From: Distichodus sexfasciatus
Lineage: Eukaryota > Chordata > Actinopteri > Characiformes > Distichodontidae
Assembly: GCA_032718565.1 (NCBI GenBank)
Contig: JAVGVS010000233.1
Coordinates: forward strand, 640,319-704,318
DNA: 64,000 nucleotides
Direction of reading: 5' to 3'
Position numbers and translations under genes: made by a program. Below are positions 47,235 to 59,475 of this stretch, piece after piece (the stretch's first letter is position 1; every line of letters starts with the position of its first letter). Below the pieces are notes generated by a model, which was given only the letters and a program-made list of their open reading frames with translations, did not search any database and was not told the origin of the DNA.

Positions 47235-48166
47235 AGGGTTGCAACGATTAGTCGACATAATCAACGACGTCGACTAGAAAAAGCCGTTGATGCGAAATTT
47301 ACGACATTTTACGACGCGTCGTATGCAACAGAAACTGCATTGCGCTACAGGACCTGCTGGGGGCAGTATTGCCTGCCTTGAGCTCATTCTGTACTGGGTT
47401 ATGAGTGATTCTGGAACTTCTGAAAGTATGGGCCTGTTTCACAAGCTTCTAATTTCCTTTATTAAAACGTGTGTCAGTGCTGCTCTGCTGCAGTTTATGT
47501 CTCTTTATTAACGCATGTTGTACATCAGCACAGTGACTCAGACGCCGCCTAGCGTTGGTGTTACCTCTCTTACTGACCGTGTGGAAACAAAATCCCTAAC
47601 ACGTAACAGTTCTTCTGTTACAAGCGGGGCGCGGATATTTTAACTTTTGAGGAACCATGAATCATTTGACGTTTACTCAATATAGAACCAAATCAAACAT
47701 TATTGTCTCTAATGTCGCGTTGCTTTGTTGTTAAGGAGGTTATTAAATACGTGCGCTCACAATGATGCTGCTTTTCGCCACACGCGCACAAAACTGCTCT
47801 GGAGTTTTGGATTTTGGACTTTTTTGGAAGCCTCCCGCTATTTTATGTTAATCGTTTGAGCATTAATATTGTAGTTTAAAAGATCGATTGCACTTTAATT
47901 TGTATTCAGCTGTGATTATTATTGTGATTACATGTACTAATGTTACAAATACATTTAATTAAGCTATTTATTTATTCGTGTTTTATGGGTCATTATTTTG
48001 TTACAGGAACTTATGTGATGTTAAAGCAGCGATTGGACAACAGGGCGTGACAGAAATAATAACTGACTAATCCAAAACAAAACAAAACAAAACAAAAAAC
48101 CCACCCCCAAACACCAGTCAACAGAGTAGTCGACTGCCAAAATAGTCATTTTATGCAGCCCTAGTA
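47235..48166. mobile_element. Non-autonomous hAT-like element with GTCGAC ends
   Basis: Left end AAGGGTTGCAACGATTAGTC, then GACATAATCAACGACG. Right end TAGTCGACTGCCAAAATAGT, then ...ATGCAGCCCTA. These are the ends of a common teleost hAT family. About 930 bp, with no transposase frame. Confidence 0.6.
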
Positions 48167-48255
48167 GCTAACAACTGTATTAAAGCAGTAGCTTAGCTGT
48201 AAATCATCATTGTAGATTTAAAAAGTGAACGTTCAAAAGTAACTTCCCCAACTCT

Positions 48256-49320
48256 GGGCTATTGTTTCGACATCAACCAAGTTTATTCCACTAAATTATG
48301 TTATGTGATATGTGTCAGGTGAGCATGCAAAACATGTTTTTACATCTATTTCAGAAACGTCTGCTGCTGTGAATAATTGTGAAATCAAACCTGCCAAATA
48401 AAGTTGGCTTTCGAGGAACGTGGCATTTCACAGCTCAGCATTGTATTTGAAGTTCGATAAGCCAATAAGTTTAACCTTTCCCATAACGCAGCACAAATGA
48501 CTGGATCAATAATTCCACATGGATGTGTTTTTCAATGTGCTGCTAATTAAGTGTCAACAGGACAACGGTTCGCACCTAAAGTGCCTGACGTGATCTACTG
48601 TTTTCACCCCTTTCTTGCAAACAAGTGCACAGAAGAATCTCCAGGAACACACAAGCGAAAGCCTATTTTTGTTGTGAGCGTAAAAGAAAACAACATACAA
48701 GAGCTCTGGGTTTTGCTTAATCTCAGCTGTATATTAATCTTGATTTAAAAAATAAAATAAAATCAGTGCCAGTAGAAAAACTAAAAACACGGACTCTAAT
48801 GATATGATACAAATGATAAGAGATATGAACTTGCATCATAACCTGACCTGCATCTGACCTTGAATTAGAAGTTTTCGGTATATGAACTAACTAAAGGCGG
48901 TACAGATTAAAATCCATAAAGCATATATACGGTTGCAGAGAGATCCCAATGTATTTCAAATATTTTTTAACATTATTTCTTCACCTTCATGTCAGCATGT
49001 TCATCAAATAATCTAGTAAGGAAATGGGTTAATATAATATAAATGGGTTCACTGTCATGTATAAGCAACATGAAACCCCTGCACTTTTACAGCACTAATG
49101 AAAACCTTTATTCTCAGTTATTCTTCTAATTTTGTTTTAATTAGACAAAAGACAGAAAAGTCAGCCATCTAATAAAAACTAATGTATTAATTACCAGTAA
49201 ACCTTGGGCCAAGGTTGATATAATCTCAAATCTTTAAGCAATATGTTGTAAGAATTAGAACAAGCAAATTCACTGACAAAAATATTTACACAAATTTGCA
49301 TGTTCTTTAAAATGAGTTGA
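48256..49320. other. Gene-free spacer; low-repeat block at 48300-48740
   Basis: The block 48300-48740 is repeat-free with homeodomain-like words (CTGCTAATTAAGTGTCAACA). The remainder is AT-rich DNA. Confidence 0.3.
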
Positions 49321-49324
49321 GCAT

Positions 49325-49390
49325 GTATATATATATATATATATATATACATACAAATTTTAAATATGACAATATACCAAGAAATTTTTC

Positions 49391-49484
<94 letters not shown>
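49325..49484. repeat. (TA)n microsatellites
   Basis: Two (TA)n tracts, at about 49325-49349 and 49397-49482, separated by AT-rich sequence. The second exceeds 80 bases. Confidence 0.95.
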
Positions 49485-49488
<4 letters not shown>

Positions 49489-50757
49489 TAATTGAAGATT
49501 TTATCTCTAATATGATTAATGAACCATTATTATTATTATTTTTTTAGGCCTCATAGTTGTAATAATGACTTTATTTATTCATGAATGAAATGGTGCATAT
49601 CTTATAATAATGATTGAAGTATATATATACTATGGGTCCCAACGCTGTTCTCCACTGTCTTGACCAGAATTTCTTGAGCTTGACACCGAGTCACCTAACT
49701 CATCTATAATAGTGTAGCACTGCAGCTCTGCAAAGCTTCCACACTGGAATTTTGCCTTTCATCCATCTCTCCTGACCACCATCACTGCCCCCTCCACCCC
49801 CAAAACACACTGAGAGTCACACTCAGGAAAAGAGTGAGGGAAAATAACATTCACTTCTGGCCTCTCCGAACACCGCATGACCTTCTCTTAAAGAATTTGC
49901 TCTGCCTAAGAAAAAACTCAAAGCGCAAGTCCATCCTTCTTTCCACAAAGGATTTTAAGGAAGCGTTTGGCAATTAATTGAAAATTGACCAAAACCGACA
50001 AAATATAGATTTTCATATTACTTTTAACATACTGTTTCACACTTAAAAAATAATTTAAGAGTATACTACAGAACAAATATCAATTGTTACTGGATGAAAC
50101 AGCCTAGATGATTTTTTTCAACTTGTGTTGTAGCTAACTACTATATTAAAGGAGTAGGAGTCAATCCTATATTAAAGGATTGATGTAAAAACACAAATTT
50201 CACACCCAATATTTCCAGTTGAAGGTAAAAGATTCATTCTGATTTTAAGGATGAAGAAAACATGGAGCGATTCTCAGAAGATTAGCAAATTAGTTATGAG
50301 TTGGTCTCTGTATTTTTTTAGAGGCATGACACGTCCCGGCTCTCGTCTCAAGGACGATCTTAAGCCCACTTTGATCAGCTTATCACAAAGCGAAATAAAA
50401 GCAGAGTGTATACGCTTCTCTCCTAATTACTTGAAGTGGCACAAATGGCGTTTGCTCTAAAAGCTGAGAGAGTTGGGGAAAGACTCTCTAACTGCACTTA
50501 ACCAGGTTTTTTCGGAAAGGTTGTGTGTTGCGTTTCCTGTTTGCTTTCCACCTGGCACGTAACTAGAGAAATGTAATAAATGGATTTTGTCGCTCTCAAT
50601 TGTGAAGAGCACTGCGAGCGTCCTTTAGGCCTCATGCTTGGATTACGTCTGCCGATCTCTTGAAAATTGTATGCATCTTCCTTTTGACGTGAATGTTTTA
50701 ATTATAACTCTTAATAACTACAGGGCATTAATTAATGGAACAACTGAGTCACTGATA
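49485..50757. other. Gene-free spacer; low-repeat block at 50215-50745
   Basis: A MITE terminus (TTGGCAATTAATTGAAAATT) is at about 49966-50010. The block 50215-50745 is long, dense and repeat-free (GATCAGCTTATCACAAAGCG, CCTAATTACTTGAAGTGGC) and is a good candidate for conserved regulatory DNA. Confidence 0.35.
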
Positions 50758-51138
50758 GTGCTGGGCAATTAATTTAAAATGAATCAAAACCAATATTAAG
50801 AACATCTAACTGACGTAATCTTGTCCTTGATGATTTTTTACAATTCTGTTAATACTTTCCCCAGTGTGTGTTTATGTTTTGTTTTCTTAAATAATCACTC
50901 ACTTTCTTTAAAACTTGCCATTGTCACATGCTTTTGCCCCGTCCTGTCTGTCACTACATCTGGTTGTGTTTCTTTCACTTATTTTACAATCACAGATCAA
51001 AGCTGTGATCTTTTTCTATTCATCAGAAACCTGGGAGGACAAAAAAAAATCAAAATACAAAATAACTATTCATTAATTGTAATTTAGGTAAAATGTTCAA
51101 TTAATCATGATATTGATTTGAGGTGATATTGCCCAGCC
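50758..51138 (+). mobile_element. MITE, full-length copy, about 380 bp
   Basis: Begins AGTGCTGGGCAATTAATTTA and ends GATATTGCCCAGCCC, an imperfect inverted pair. Truncated relatives lie at 6558-6792, 24525-24600, 32986-33075 and 49966-50010. It is non-coding. Confidence 0.7.
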
Positions 51139-51249
51139 CAAGTACTGATGCATGGCCAAAATCAATGGAATAGATATAAGTCAACGGCAGCGAATAGAAC
51201 CAGCCCAGTTTCAACAATATGTATTAATTATTATGGATGCAGCATACCA

Positions 51250-51770
51250 ACAAAATACTATTATTTTCCCTCTTTGCAAAGTTGACTATTTTTAGCTTCC
51301 ACATGTTTCTGATGAGGTGTTTTAACGGCAGACGTGGCACCCGGAAGGCTGCCGTATCCAAGCATGCTCTTTACATCACAGTGCACTCTTGGCAGCTGTG
51401 AGATGGAGTCGAAGGATGGAGTCCACCTTGGCAAAGATGGAAGCTAAAATCTGTGGCTGTATTTATGAAAATGGATCAGTCCGAAAGGTGAAAGTGACAG
51501 GACTTACACATTTGAGTGCGACTTAGCAAAGCAAAAAACCTAAACACTCTCTACCTCCAAAACGTCAGTGAAACCTTATTGTGGTTTGACCTTACGTAAT
51601 CATTACATTACACATATCATGATGTTTCAGATCAATTTTGAAGTACTACTGGATGTAATAGCACGGAGCTTGTAGTGTAGTTAACTCTTATATTAAAATA
51701 GAAGCTTGGTTGTAGCTACTTAACTGCAATTTTCTTGTAGCTTGAGAAGCTACCATTTAAACATACCTTC
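51250..51770 (+). repeat. Interspersed repeat, family E, copy 2
   Basis: Collinear with 29110-29630: CTCTTGGCAGCTGTGAGATG, AAGGATGGAGTCCACC, AAACACTCTCTACC, GAAACCTTATTGTGG, then the TAGCTTG-rich tail. Confidence 0.65.
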
Positions 51771-51794
51771 TGCAACCCTGATCATTGCATATGA

Positions 51795-52658
51795 ATTGTG
51801 AACACACCACACCACAGCACACCACAGTGCACCACAACCAAGGCTACGTTCACACTGCTAGCCACATCGTTCAAATTTTTTGCTCAGATGGGATTTGTCT
51901 GTCTTGACGGTTCACATTCATAACTACAAGTGACCTGTATCTGACTGTAATCTGAACGCATCGGTCCTCCGAAACATCACGTGTGCGCACATTTATACGT
52001 TTTTACACGGGGCAACTGCGTCACCACCAACAAAAAACGTCATATCTGTGGGACGACTCATGGCATTAAAAATGGAGGCGTTAGTAGCTCACACATGTAT
52101 CGCACTTTGCTCTGGAGGACGACAAACAGTGAATCAGCTGCACATGAGCAGGTCGAAAAGGAGAAAAAAGTCAGGCGGCTAGCATTTTCTGTTATCGCAG
52201 CTCTCCTCCATTTTTACCTTCCCGTGCTGCCGGTGCCGGCTGATGATGTCAGTGCATGCGTATAAGCAAAAAGTCACATGAATTCCGATCTGAGCGTTCA
52301 CCTTCAGGTCGCATGGCCGCGAATCGGATACGTATGCGATTTAGTACCACATATGAAAGTGACACAAATCTGATTTGAAAAGATCAGCCCTGAAAAGATC
52401 AGATCTGTGTCACATTAAGGCAAAAAATCCGATTTGAGTCACTTCAGCATGGCAGTGTGAACGTAGCCCAAATCTGACCTCTATATTCGATCCATCTGTG
52501 AAGGAGCAGTGTGCAGCTTACATAGGCAGCACCCAGGAAGCAGTGCTTGAAGACGCTACCTTGCTCTTGAGTACCTCAGTGGTACCTTTACCGGTCCTGG
52601 GATTCGAATCTGCGACCTTCCGATCGCGGGACGAACACCCTAAATGTCAGGCTACGCT
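51795..52658 (-). mobile_element. tRNA-derived SINE, family A, split by a 627-bp transposon
   Basis: Tail at 51795-51841, body and head at 52469-52658 (box B GATTCGAATC at 52611-52620 read inverted). The two parts join exactly at CAA once the insert is removed. Confidence 0.85.
51842..52468. mobile_element. Non-autonomous DNA transposon inserted in a SINE, 627 bp
   Basis: Begins GGCTACGTTCACACTGCTAG and ends, inverted, GGCTACGTTCACACTGCCAT: 17 matching terminal bases. It is flanked by CAA on both sides (51839-51841 and 52469-52471). A 3-bp duplication is typical of PIF/Harbinger-like elements, but the superfamily is not proven. A 94-codon frame inside it is not a transposase. Confidence 0.85.
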
Positions 52659-52689
52659 TTATGTTGATGGTATTTTTTATTATTATTGT

Positions 52690-52828
52690 TTTGGGGACAG
52701 TTTCCCAGGAGCAACTTGGGGTTAAGGGTCTTGCTCAGAGACCCAATGATGGCAGTGCTGGAGGTAAGATTCGAACCCACGACCTCTTGGTCCAGAGGCG
52801 CGTATCCTAACCACTTGACCACCACCTA
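52690..52828 (-). mobile_element. tRNA-derived SINE, family B
   Basis: Read inverted: GTGGTGGTCAAGTGGTTAGG (box A), GTGGGTTCGAATCTTACC (box B), CTCCAGCACTGCCATCATTG and GAGCAAGACCCTTAACCCC. Its 3' part is truncated before the family's usual tail. Confidence 0.8.
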
Positions 52829-55657
52829 CTTGGTACCGGTTCCAAAAATATAAAGCTCTCACGTCTGTGTTCCAGTTCCCTTCACTCGTATGAACCTGAC
52901 TTTCACAATGAAATTTTAAGCTCTTCCTGCGTGATCTGGCAGCCGATTCGCCCACTCCCACGATGCACTGCTCTCTAAACCGCTGTGTGGGAGCCGACGT
53001 GTGAAGATGCACCAGATCCGTTGCCAGGCTTATCCTCAAGCACTTTTGTTAAAATACTGGTATAAAAAATATATTTTCCAGGCATAAAAAATGCACTGTG
53101 ACCAGCAACAAATAGCGTTGCGTAAGATCCTGCACTTTGGCACCGTTCTGTTAAAAAGTCAGATATTTTCGGTGTTTCTGAGAACGTGGTAAAAACAAAC
53201 CCCTCGAGTGATGAAATAACACTTTATTTGATTATTTGACACCACTTCCCTCCTATTATAGGGCCTACAAGTTCTTCATCACAAAACGATCACGTTAATC
53301 ATAACGATTAATAGTGATTATTCGCAAGATTAAAATCCTTACATTCTAGATTAAACAAAAACAGTGTAGTACTGACATAAAGAAATGCATGCTAAGAAAT
53401 GGCAAGAAAGTGTACGTTCACGACAAACTTGTTTATATAATAAATGTGCGTTAAAAAATATTAATGTATTACAATTTTAATGCATGAATTTGACCAGTAG
53501 CTACTAGACAGCATAAAACGTGAAAATTGCTTATTTAGTGTGATATCAGGTGATAATTTTGTCATTTTCTCTTCCCCTCCATATCATTATCATTCCTCCA
53601 AGTTCTGCATCACCCTCATTTAAAATATTTTTAATATGTTAACATTTTAACACAATTTATTTTATGAACAAGTTTGGCTCGAACTTACTTACTTGACTAA
53701 TTTGCGTTAGAAAATTCAAGTTTCCAGATGAACTGTGCCTTAACACTGAACTTAACCAATTTAAAAAAGCAGAAAAAATTCAAAACCATATTCAAAAAAT
53801 TCAAAAACATATTTTTGTTTAGAGTACACCTTAAGATAAATAATTAAATACAATGATTTAATGATTTTGCATTTGAATGATACAAAACCATGAAACTCTA
53901 AAAACATGCTTAATGATGCAAAGTTCTCCTTTCATTTCATTTTGACTTCATAAAGATGCTCTTCTCTGCTTTTTGAAAACTGTGTATTTAATATTGCATA
54001 TTGGCAGGCCTATTTCAGACAGCCTGTTTTTGTGCTGTGTGGTGAAATAACATTTTTTGGGCTAATTTTTCCACTTTTCTTCTCATAGAAGAACGTTCTT
54101 CGTTGCTCTCAGTCTTATTCCTACTCTATGGCGTCTTGGACTTCTGGGTGAAAGAGAGAGCTGTTACATAATTACTTATCAGACAGACGAGTGTGATGAA
54201 TTGAAAATTTCCACTTTTTCTATGTCCTCCCCCCTTTTTGGTTTTGATTAATCCATTTTTAATTAAGGGTGACACACTGAAGGTCTTGATGTTTCCTCCA
54301 ACACTCTCTCTCTCTCTCAATTTTCTCTCACTCTTTCTCTGCAAAATTGGGCCACCAGCTGCATGAGCACAGCATGAAAGAAATAATAAAAAAAGAAAAA
54401 AAGAAAACCCACAAAATACTACAAGCGAAGAAGGAGAGTGGTAGAGACTCGACTGTAATTTGGGAGTCTTTGAGCTGCTGCTTGTGTGTACATCTCTCTG
54501 ATCATCAGGTGTCTTGCAGCACGACTCGGGTCTGTGAGAGAAACCTGCTGGGAGAGAATGTTTGATGAACTGACGCCAAGCTCCGTAGACACCTTAGAAA
54601 ACCCTCCTAAAAGTTCTATGAATCTGGGGTGTGATTTTTAGTGATACTATGCAGCCCCTGAAGTCCCATAAAGTGTTTTTTTTAAATCTTGAACCTAGAC
54701 CATTCTTATCTTGTGCGCACAAGATAATTTCCTGCAAAGTTTCATGTGTGTCTGAAGACTGTAAATTTATCCAGACAGCTTATAATGAACAAAATATCGC
54801 AATATTCTTATCTATATTACTCTTCACAGTCTTCAGGCAAGCAGGTTACAACAGAAACCTCACATTTTTATTGCTTAAATATTGTACTGGACAACCGAAA
54901 CTCTTCAGCATTCACTATTGCAAAGCATAAACTAAGACTGTCTTCTCCTCATAATGTAACTCGAATCTGACCAGTCTTGTGGGCACAAGATATATAACTT
55001 TGAGTACAAGATTTTAAAAAATCACTTTATGGAACTTCATGGCTTGTGATACAGTCTTTAAAAAAGCAAAATTTCGATTTTTGACTTTATGTGAAATTAC
55101 TGCTCAATAACCAGTGATATGTCCTTAAATTTTTCCTGACCGCTCGTCAAACGTCAAAATGTTTTTTCTGCTCTTACTTAATTTTTTATCCCAAATTGTG
55201 AAGTTTGCAGATGAATAGGCTTGATTCACCAATATTAATCTTTTTCTTGTAAGTCCTTTTTTTCCTACTGTACATAGAGTGATGTTCAGTTAAAAACGTT
55301 TGGCCTCATGCACCAATATTTTCACCAATCTCTTAAAATTTGTTCTTATAATAGTCAAGACAGTTAACTTGCTAAGAAATTTAAATGATACAGAAGAACT
55401 GAAGAAAATCTAAGCTAATGTTTTGTACAAACAGGCATGCAGTAACATTTGTGCTCTTCACAGTTTGCAGGATTCTGTTAAAAAATCTCAGTGAAGAAAA
55501 CATTGGCGAATGTCAGAATCTTTGGGAAACGTGCGTCAGTGGGTTTTAAGAACTAATTTCTTTCTTAAAAGGGTTGGTGAATGAGGCACAGTGTTTAAAC
55601 AAGAGCTCCTCTTCCGAAAAAAGGTTTCAAAATTTATGTGTCCGTTGAGTAAAAAAA
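52829..55657. other. Gene-free spacer
   Basis: AT-rich DNA with few structured features. A TC run is at about 54304-54318. No exon or well-defined repeat was recognised. Confidence 0.4.
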
Positions 55658-55868
55658 GTGAGTGATTATTTTGTCATTTGTGAACACACCACAGCACAGC
55701 AAACCGCGCAACACAATAAAATTTGACGTCTGCATTTGACCCATCCATGAAGGAGCAGTGGGGAGCTGAAGGGCAGCCACCCCGAGGAGCAGTACCTTAG
55801 TGGTACCTTTACGGGACTCTCCAGGACTCAAACCAGCAAACCTCTGCCCACCTTCTACCACCTGCCCC
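55658..55868 (-). mobile_element. tRNA-derived SINE, family A
   Basis: Tail GTGAGTGATTATTTTGTCAT, body GACCCATCCATGAAGGAGCA and TTAGTGGTACCTTTACGGGA, then a degraded head ending in CACCTGCCCC. Confidence 0.8.
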
Positions 55869-56130
55869 GAAAATGACCTTATTGGGTTTTCTTCAGTTCT
55901 TCAGATGTATAATACTATACTATTTAAACTTTCTTAAGAAGAAATTTAAGGAAAAATCTAATTGTTGGTGAACGAGGCCAATCTGTCTGGAACAGCTCGA
56001 TGTGTTGTCGTTGTCATTTATATTTTTGAGTCTCCCCAAAATCATCATAAAGGATCGATAGTAAATCCTGTGAAAAGGTTCTACTCGATCATACTCCAGA
56101 TGAAGAAATAGAGTAAGAAATGAGAAGGAA

Positions 56131-56284
56131 CCGTGTGACCGTGTGTGTGCCCTGCGGTGTGTTGGCGCCTGCCCAGGGCTGGTCCCCCGCCTCGCGGCCG
56201 AAAGTTGCCGGGATAGGCTCCGTTCCCCCCGCGACCCCAGTTCGGATTGCAGCGGTTCGGAAAATTTACGAATGAATGAATGAA
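56131..56284 (+). mobile_element. LINE/SINE 3' end with GAAT tail, copy 1
   Basis: CCCTGCGGTGTGTTGGCGCC, TGCCCAGGGCTGGT, GGGATAGGCTCCGTTCCC, AGCGGTTCGGAAAATTTACG, then GAATGAATGAAT. This is the widespread 3' tail of a teleost non-LTR element. Two more copies are at 57391-57540 and 58924-59050. Confidence 0.75.
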
Positions 56285-57115
56285 ATGAGAAGGAAATCCA
56301 CATCAACAGGAGTGCAATATTGATCTGAGTAAGAATCCTACTTATTTCTACAACTTCTTTTTGACTTCCATGTCGACTGTCAGCCTTCTGCAACTCCAAG
56401 AAAGTGTTTTGGATGATGAACGCAGCTCTCAAGTTGATGCAATGGGTCGAGCATGTGAAGTGACAGAGAGACAGACAGCTCTCATACAAATGATTATGGG
56501 AAGAAGAAGCAGAAAAGACGAGGGTGAGAGAATACTGGCATTTCAAGCGTCAAGAAAACATATTCCAATGCATTGGCTGATCGTCAGACGGTGTGAAGTG
56601 CTATGTATAGTCTGAATTTATACGCAGGATTGACAGCTACCTGAAGAGTGTGAGAAAAGCTCATTTAAGAGTTCTCTAGCAGCTATCGGTAGGTGTGTGT
56701 GTGTGTGTGTGCGAAAAAGAAAAGGATATTCAGCGCTTTCGTCTCTTCATCTGAATTCCCTTTTAAGATGGCAGCTAGCGATTTAGCAGATAACATCATC
56801 TCCAGACTTTTAGAAATAGAATATTTGGGCATGTTTCTTAACTTCAAACGTGATCAAAAGAAAGCAAGCATCTGAAGAAACCGGTCACATGCCCCTTTAG
56901 ATTATTTTCAAAGATTTTTGGGGGATTATTTTCATAGGTTATTTCGGAATTCTTTTAGTTAAAAAGATAAAATCTCACTTTAAACAGTCACTATATTTCA
57001 CATCACATGAACACTGCAAACGCACAAGTAATGCGATACATTTCTGTACATCGTTTGTTTGTTTTTCGCATTTAAACCAATATCCAAAATCCGAAGAGCA
57101 CATGCCCATCAACGC

Positions 57116-57350
57116 AGGACAGTGGGGTAGCGTAATAGTTAGGGAGTTGGTCCTGTGGTCGGGAGGTCACCGGTTCAAGTCCCGGACCAGTAAAGGTACC
57201 ACTGAGCTACTCATGAGGATGGCCCATGCACTACTCCCCGGGTGCTGCCAAAAAAGCTCACTAATTATCAATGGTTGGGACAAATGGAGAGGTCATATTT
57301 CACGGCGGTGCACTGTGTGGTGTGCTGTAGTGTGCAAGGAAAAATAATCA
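57116..57350 (+). mobile_element. tRNA-derived SINE, family A
   Basis: Head GTGGGGTAGCGTAATAGTTA, box B GGTTCAAGTCCCGGACC, followed by a diverged body and a short tail. Confidence 0.8.
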
Positions 57351-57390
57351 TTTTAATATACGTATAAATCATGTAGATTTGACCAGGTAC

Positions 57391-57540
57391 GGTGTGACTG
57401 GGAGTGTGATTGTGTGTGTAAGTGTGTGTGCCCTGTGGTGTGTTGGCACCTGCCCAGGGTTGGTTTCCTTTCTTGTGCCCATAAATTCCCAGGATAGGCT
57501 TCAGTCCCCACTGCGAACCCGGTTGGGATTGTATATATTT
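57391..57540 (+). mobile_element. LINE/SINE 3' end, copy 2
   Basis: GTGTGATTGTGTGTGTAAGT, GCCCTGTGGTGTGTTGGCAC, CTGCCCAGGGTTGG and CCAGGATAGGCTTCAG. The terminal tandem is lost into AT-rich sequence. Confidence 0.7.
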
Positions 57541-57549
57541 GTCTATTTG

Positions 57550-58900
57550 TCTATATATATATATTTTAGGTCATAAAAAATTAATAGTTTCATTTTGTTC
57601 CCTACCAGTAAGATTTAAAGTTTTTTAATCATTTTTTGCTTTGTTTTGTTTTTTAATTTTTTGAGCAATACAATGAAAATTTTACTTCCGTTCCCTGATA
57701 TTAAGGTTACTTTTCACTTTCTATGACTTTTGTATTTTAAACATCTTCTGCGAGTAACCGTCACTTTAACCATCACTTCCCAAGTCGCACCACTAAGAAA
57801 AAGAACACACTTTTTGTGCTCTTGTGATAAACATCTGAACCGACGATGCACTGATAATTAACTTAACGCGTCAATTTATTGCCGGATGGAGTTTTATTGA
57901 GTGTTGCAGGCGTCATTACAACAGCACAGGTGTTAATTCAATAAGTGCAGATCTTGGCTGTGTGCATTATGTGGCAGTAACTGTTTTGTGTTTTGTAATA
58001 ATAAAAACTTGACTTGACATTTGACACACAATATTTTATTGTTTGGTTATGCAAAACTGTCATGCACTTAATATACAGAAAGGTGTGGGGACTGAAAAGT
58101 CAATATATACACCAGGCATGCAACAGATTTTTTTTGTTTTAGAGATTCAGCAAAAATAAAAAGCTGAGATCAGAGACGGCTGTTGAGGAACTGTGTGTGT
58201 GAATATAAGCACTATTTATTGAACAGGTTGCATCTTGCATTATTTTGAGTAAAGTGCTGAACCAGCAACCAGAATGGAATTGAAAAGGGAATAAATAAAA
58301 GCTTGGCAACACAAAACATTCTCATTTCACTTAATTATCTTCTTGTATTCAGCAATTATAATTATGTTTAAAAAGTATTAAATATTATTGTTATTTATAA
58401 ATATTATTAATGATGTAGCCAAGGTCTAGAATTAGAGCTTCATAATAGAATCAAACTAACCATTAACTGTGTTTGTAATATATAGACACTTTATCAATAA
58501 ACAGCACACGCTATTCATATGAAAGAGAGTCTTACAGCTCTGGAATTTGTCTTTTCTTCTCTTAACCCATGTTTCTGGTGACATTCGTGACCCGATCCGT
58601 GAGGTTCTGTGCTGTCAGGACTCTGAGCAGAAAGTTAACCTACACCATTTTTTAGCAATGTTTTGACAGTTTCTCATAATTACCCCGAGGCAAACTGTCA
58701 GCTCAGGTATGGAGGAAAAAGCAATCGAATGTGTCCTAACGCCATCCGCTTCTTATCGTGCCGTAGAGACACCCAAATCCCCGCGGATCAAACGGAACAT
58801 AGGGAACACGCGCTAAAACAGCTGCGGTTTCGTGTTTTTAGACAGAGGAAGGAGGAGTGGGTGCAGCGTAAGTGTCTGGGCAAAAGTGGAATATATATAC
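57550..58900. other. Gene-free AT-rich spacer
   Basis: No exon or clear repeat was recognised between the two LINE tails. Positions 58560-58830 are denser but not exon-like. Confidence 0.35.
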
Positions 58901-58923
58901 TCCATACTTTTACCAGAGGAAAC

Positions 58924-59050
58924 TTGTTGTGGTGCCTGCCCAGGTTTGGTCCCGGCCTTGTGCCCATGGTTTCCGGGATGGCCTCCGGTCCCACCTGCGA
59001 CCCCGGCTGGGATTCAGCGGTCCGGATTCAACTGAAATAAATGAATTCAA
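58924..59050 (+). mobile_element. LINE/SINE 3' end, copy 3
   Basis: TTGTGGTGCCTGCCCAGGTT, TGGTCCCGGCCTTG, CGGGATGGCCTCCGGTCCC and AGCGGTCCGGATTCAACTGA, then AAATGAATTCAATT. Confidence 0.7.
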
Positions 59051-59119
59051 TTAAAATGCATATACAATTTTTCTCTATAGACTAAAATGCAGGTCAAATT
59101 TTGATGCTTTACTGCACGT

Positions 59120-59475
59120 TCTAAATTCTATGTGATTCGAGGGTCCGTGGGCCTCTTCGCATATCTGTAACCGTCGTGACCCGCACTCGTCTTTTTCATC
59201 ATTTTTACCTGTCGTTTATTTTTCCCATAGGAACCCATTCGTTTTCTCCCGCTAAGAATACACGGGATTTAGGACTCAAAAGCTTTTTTTCACCTGTTGT
59301 CACACGACAGTCAACACAACTCGTCTTTTTCTTGCTTCTCATCCCTCGTTCTTTCCACATTCACTTCAATGCATTTTAATCAAAGTCTTTCTACTCGGCC
59401 AGTTTTCATGTCACAGCTACAAAACCCGAGCAATCACATTGGTGTTTTCTTGTGGAAATGCATCTGTAGACTACA
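59120..59475 (+). repeat. Interspersed repeat, family C, partial
   Basis: GTGATTCGAGGGTCCGTGGG, CCTCTTCGCATATCTGTAAC, GTGACCCGCACTCG and the 3' end TTGGTGTTTTCTTGTGGAAA match the right half of the copy at 43640-44470. Confidence 0.65.

Noticed and set aside
51981..52265. A 94-codon frame inside the transposon at 51842-52468
   Set aside because: It has no transposase-like motif and the element is a short non-autonomous one.
55920..56546. A 208-codon open frame on the minus strand, the longest in the window
   Set aside because: It runs through a LINE 3' tail (56131-56284), and its product has low-complexity Ser/His/Arg-rich segments and no recognisable domain. Chance frame.
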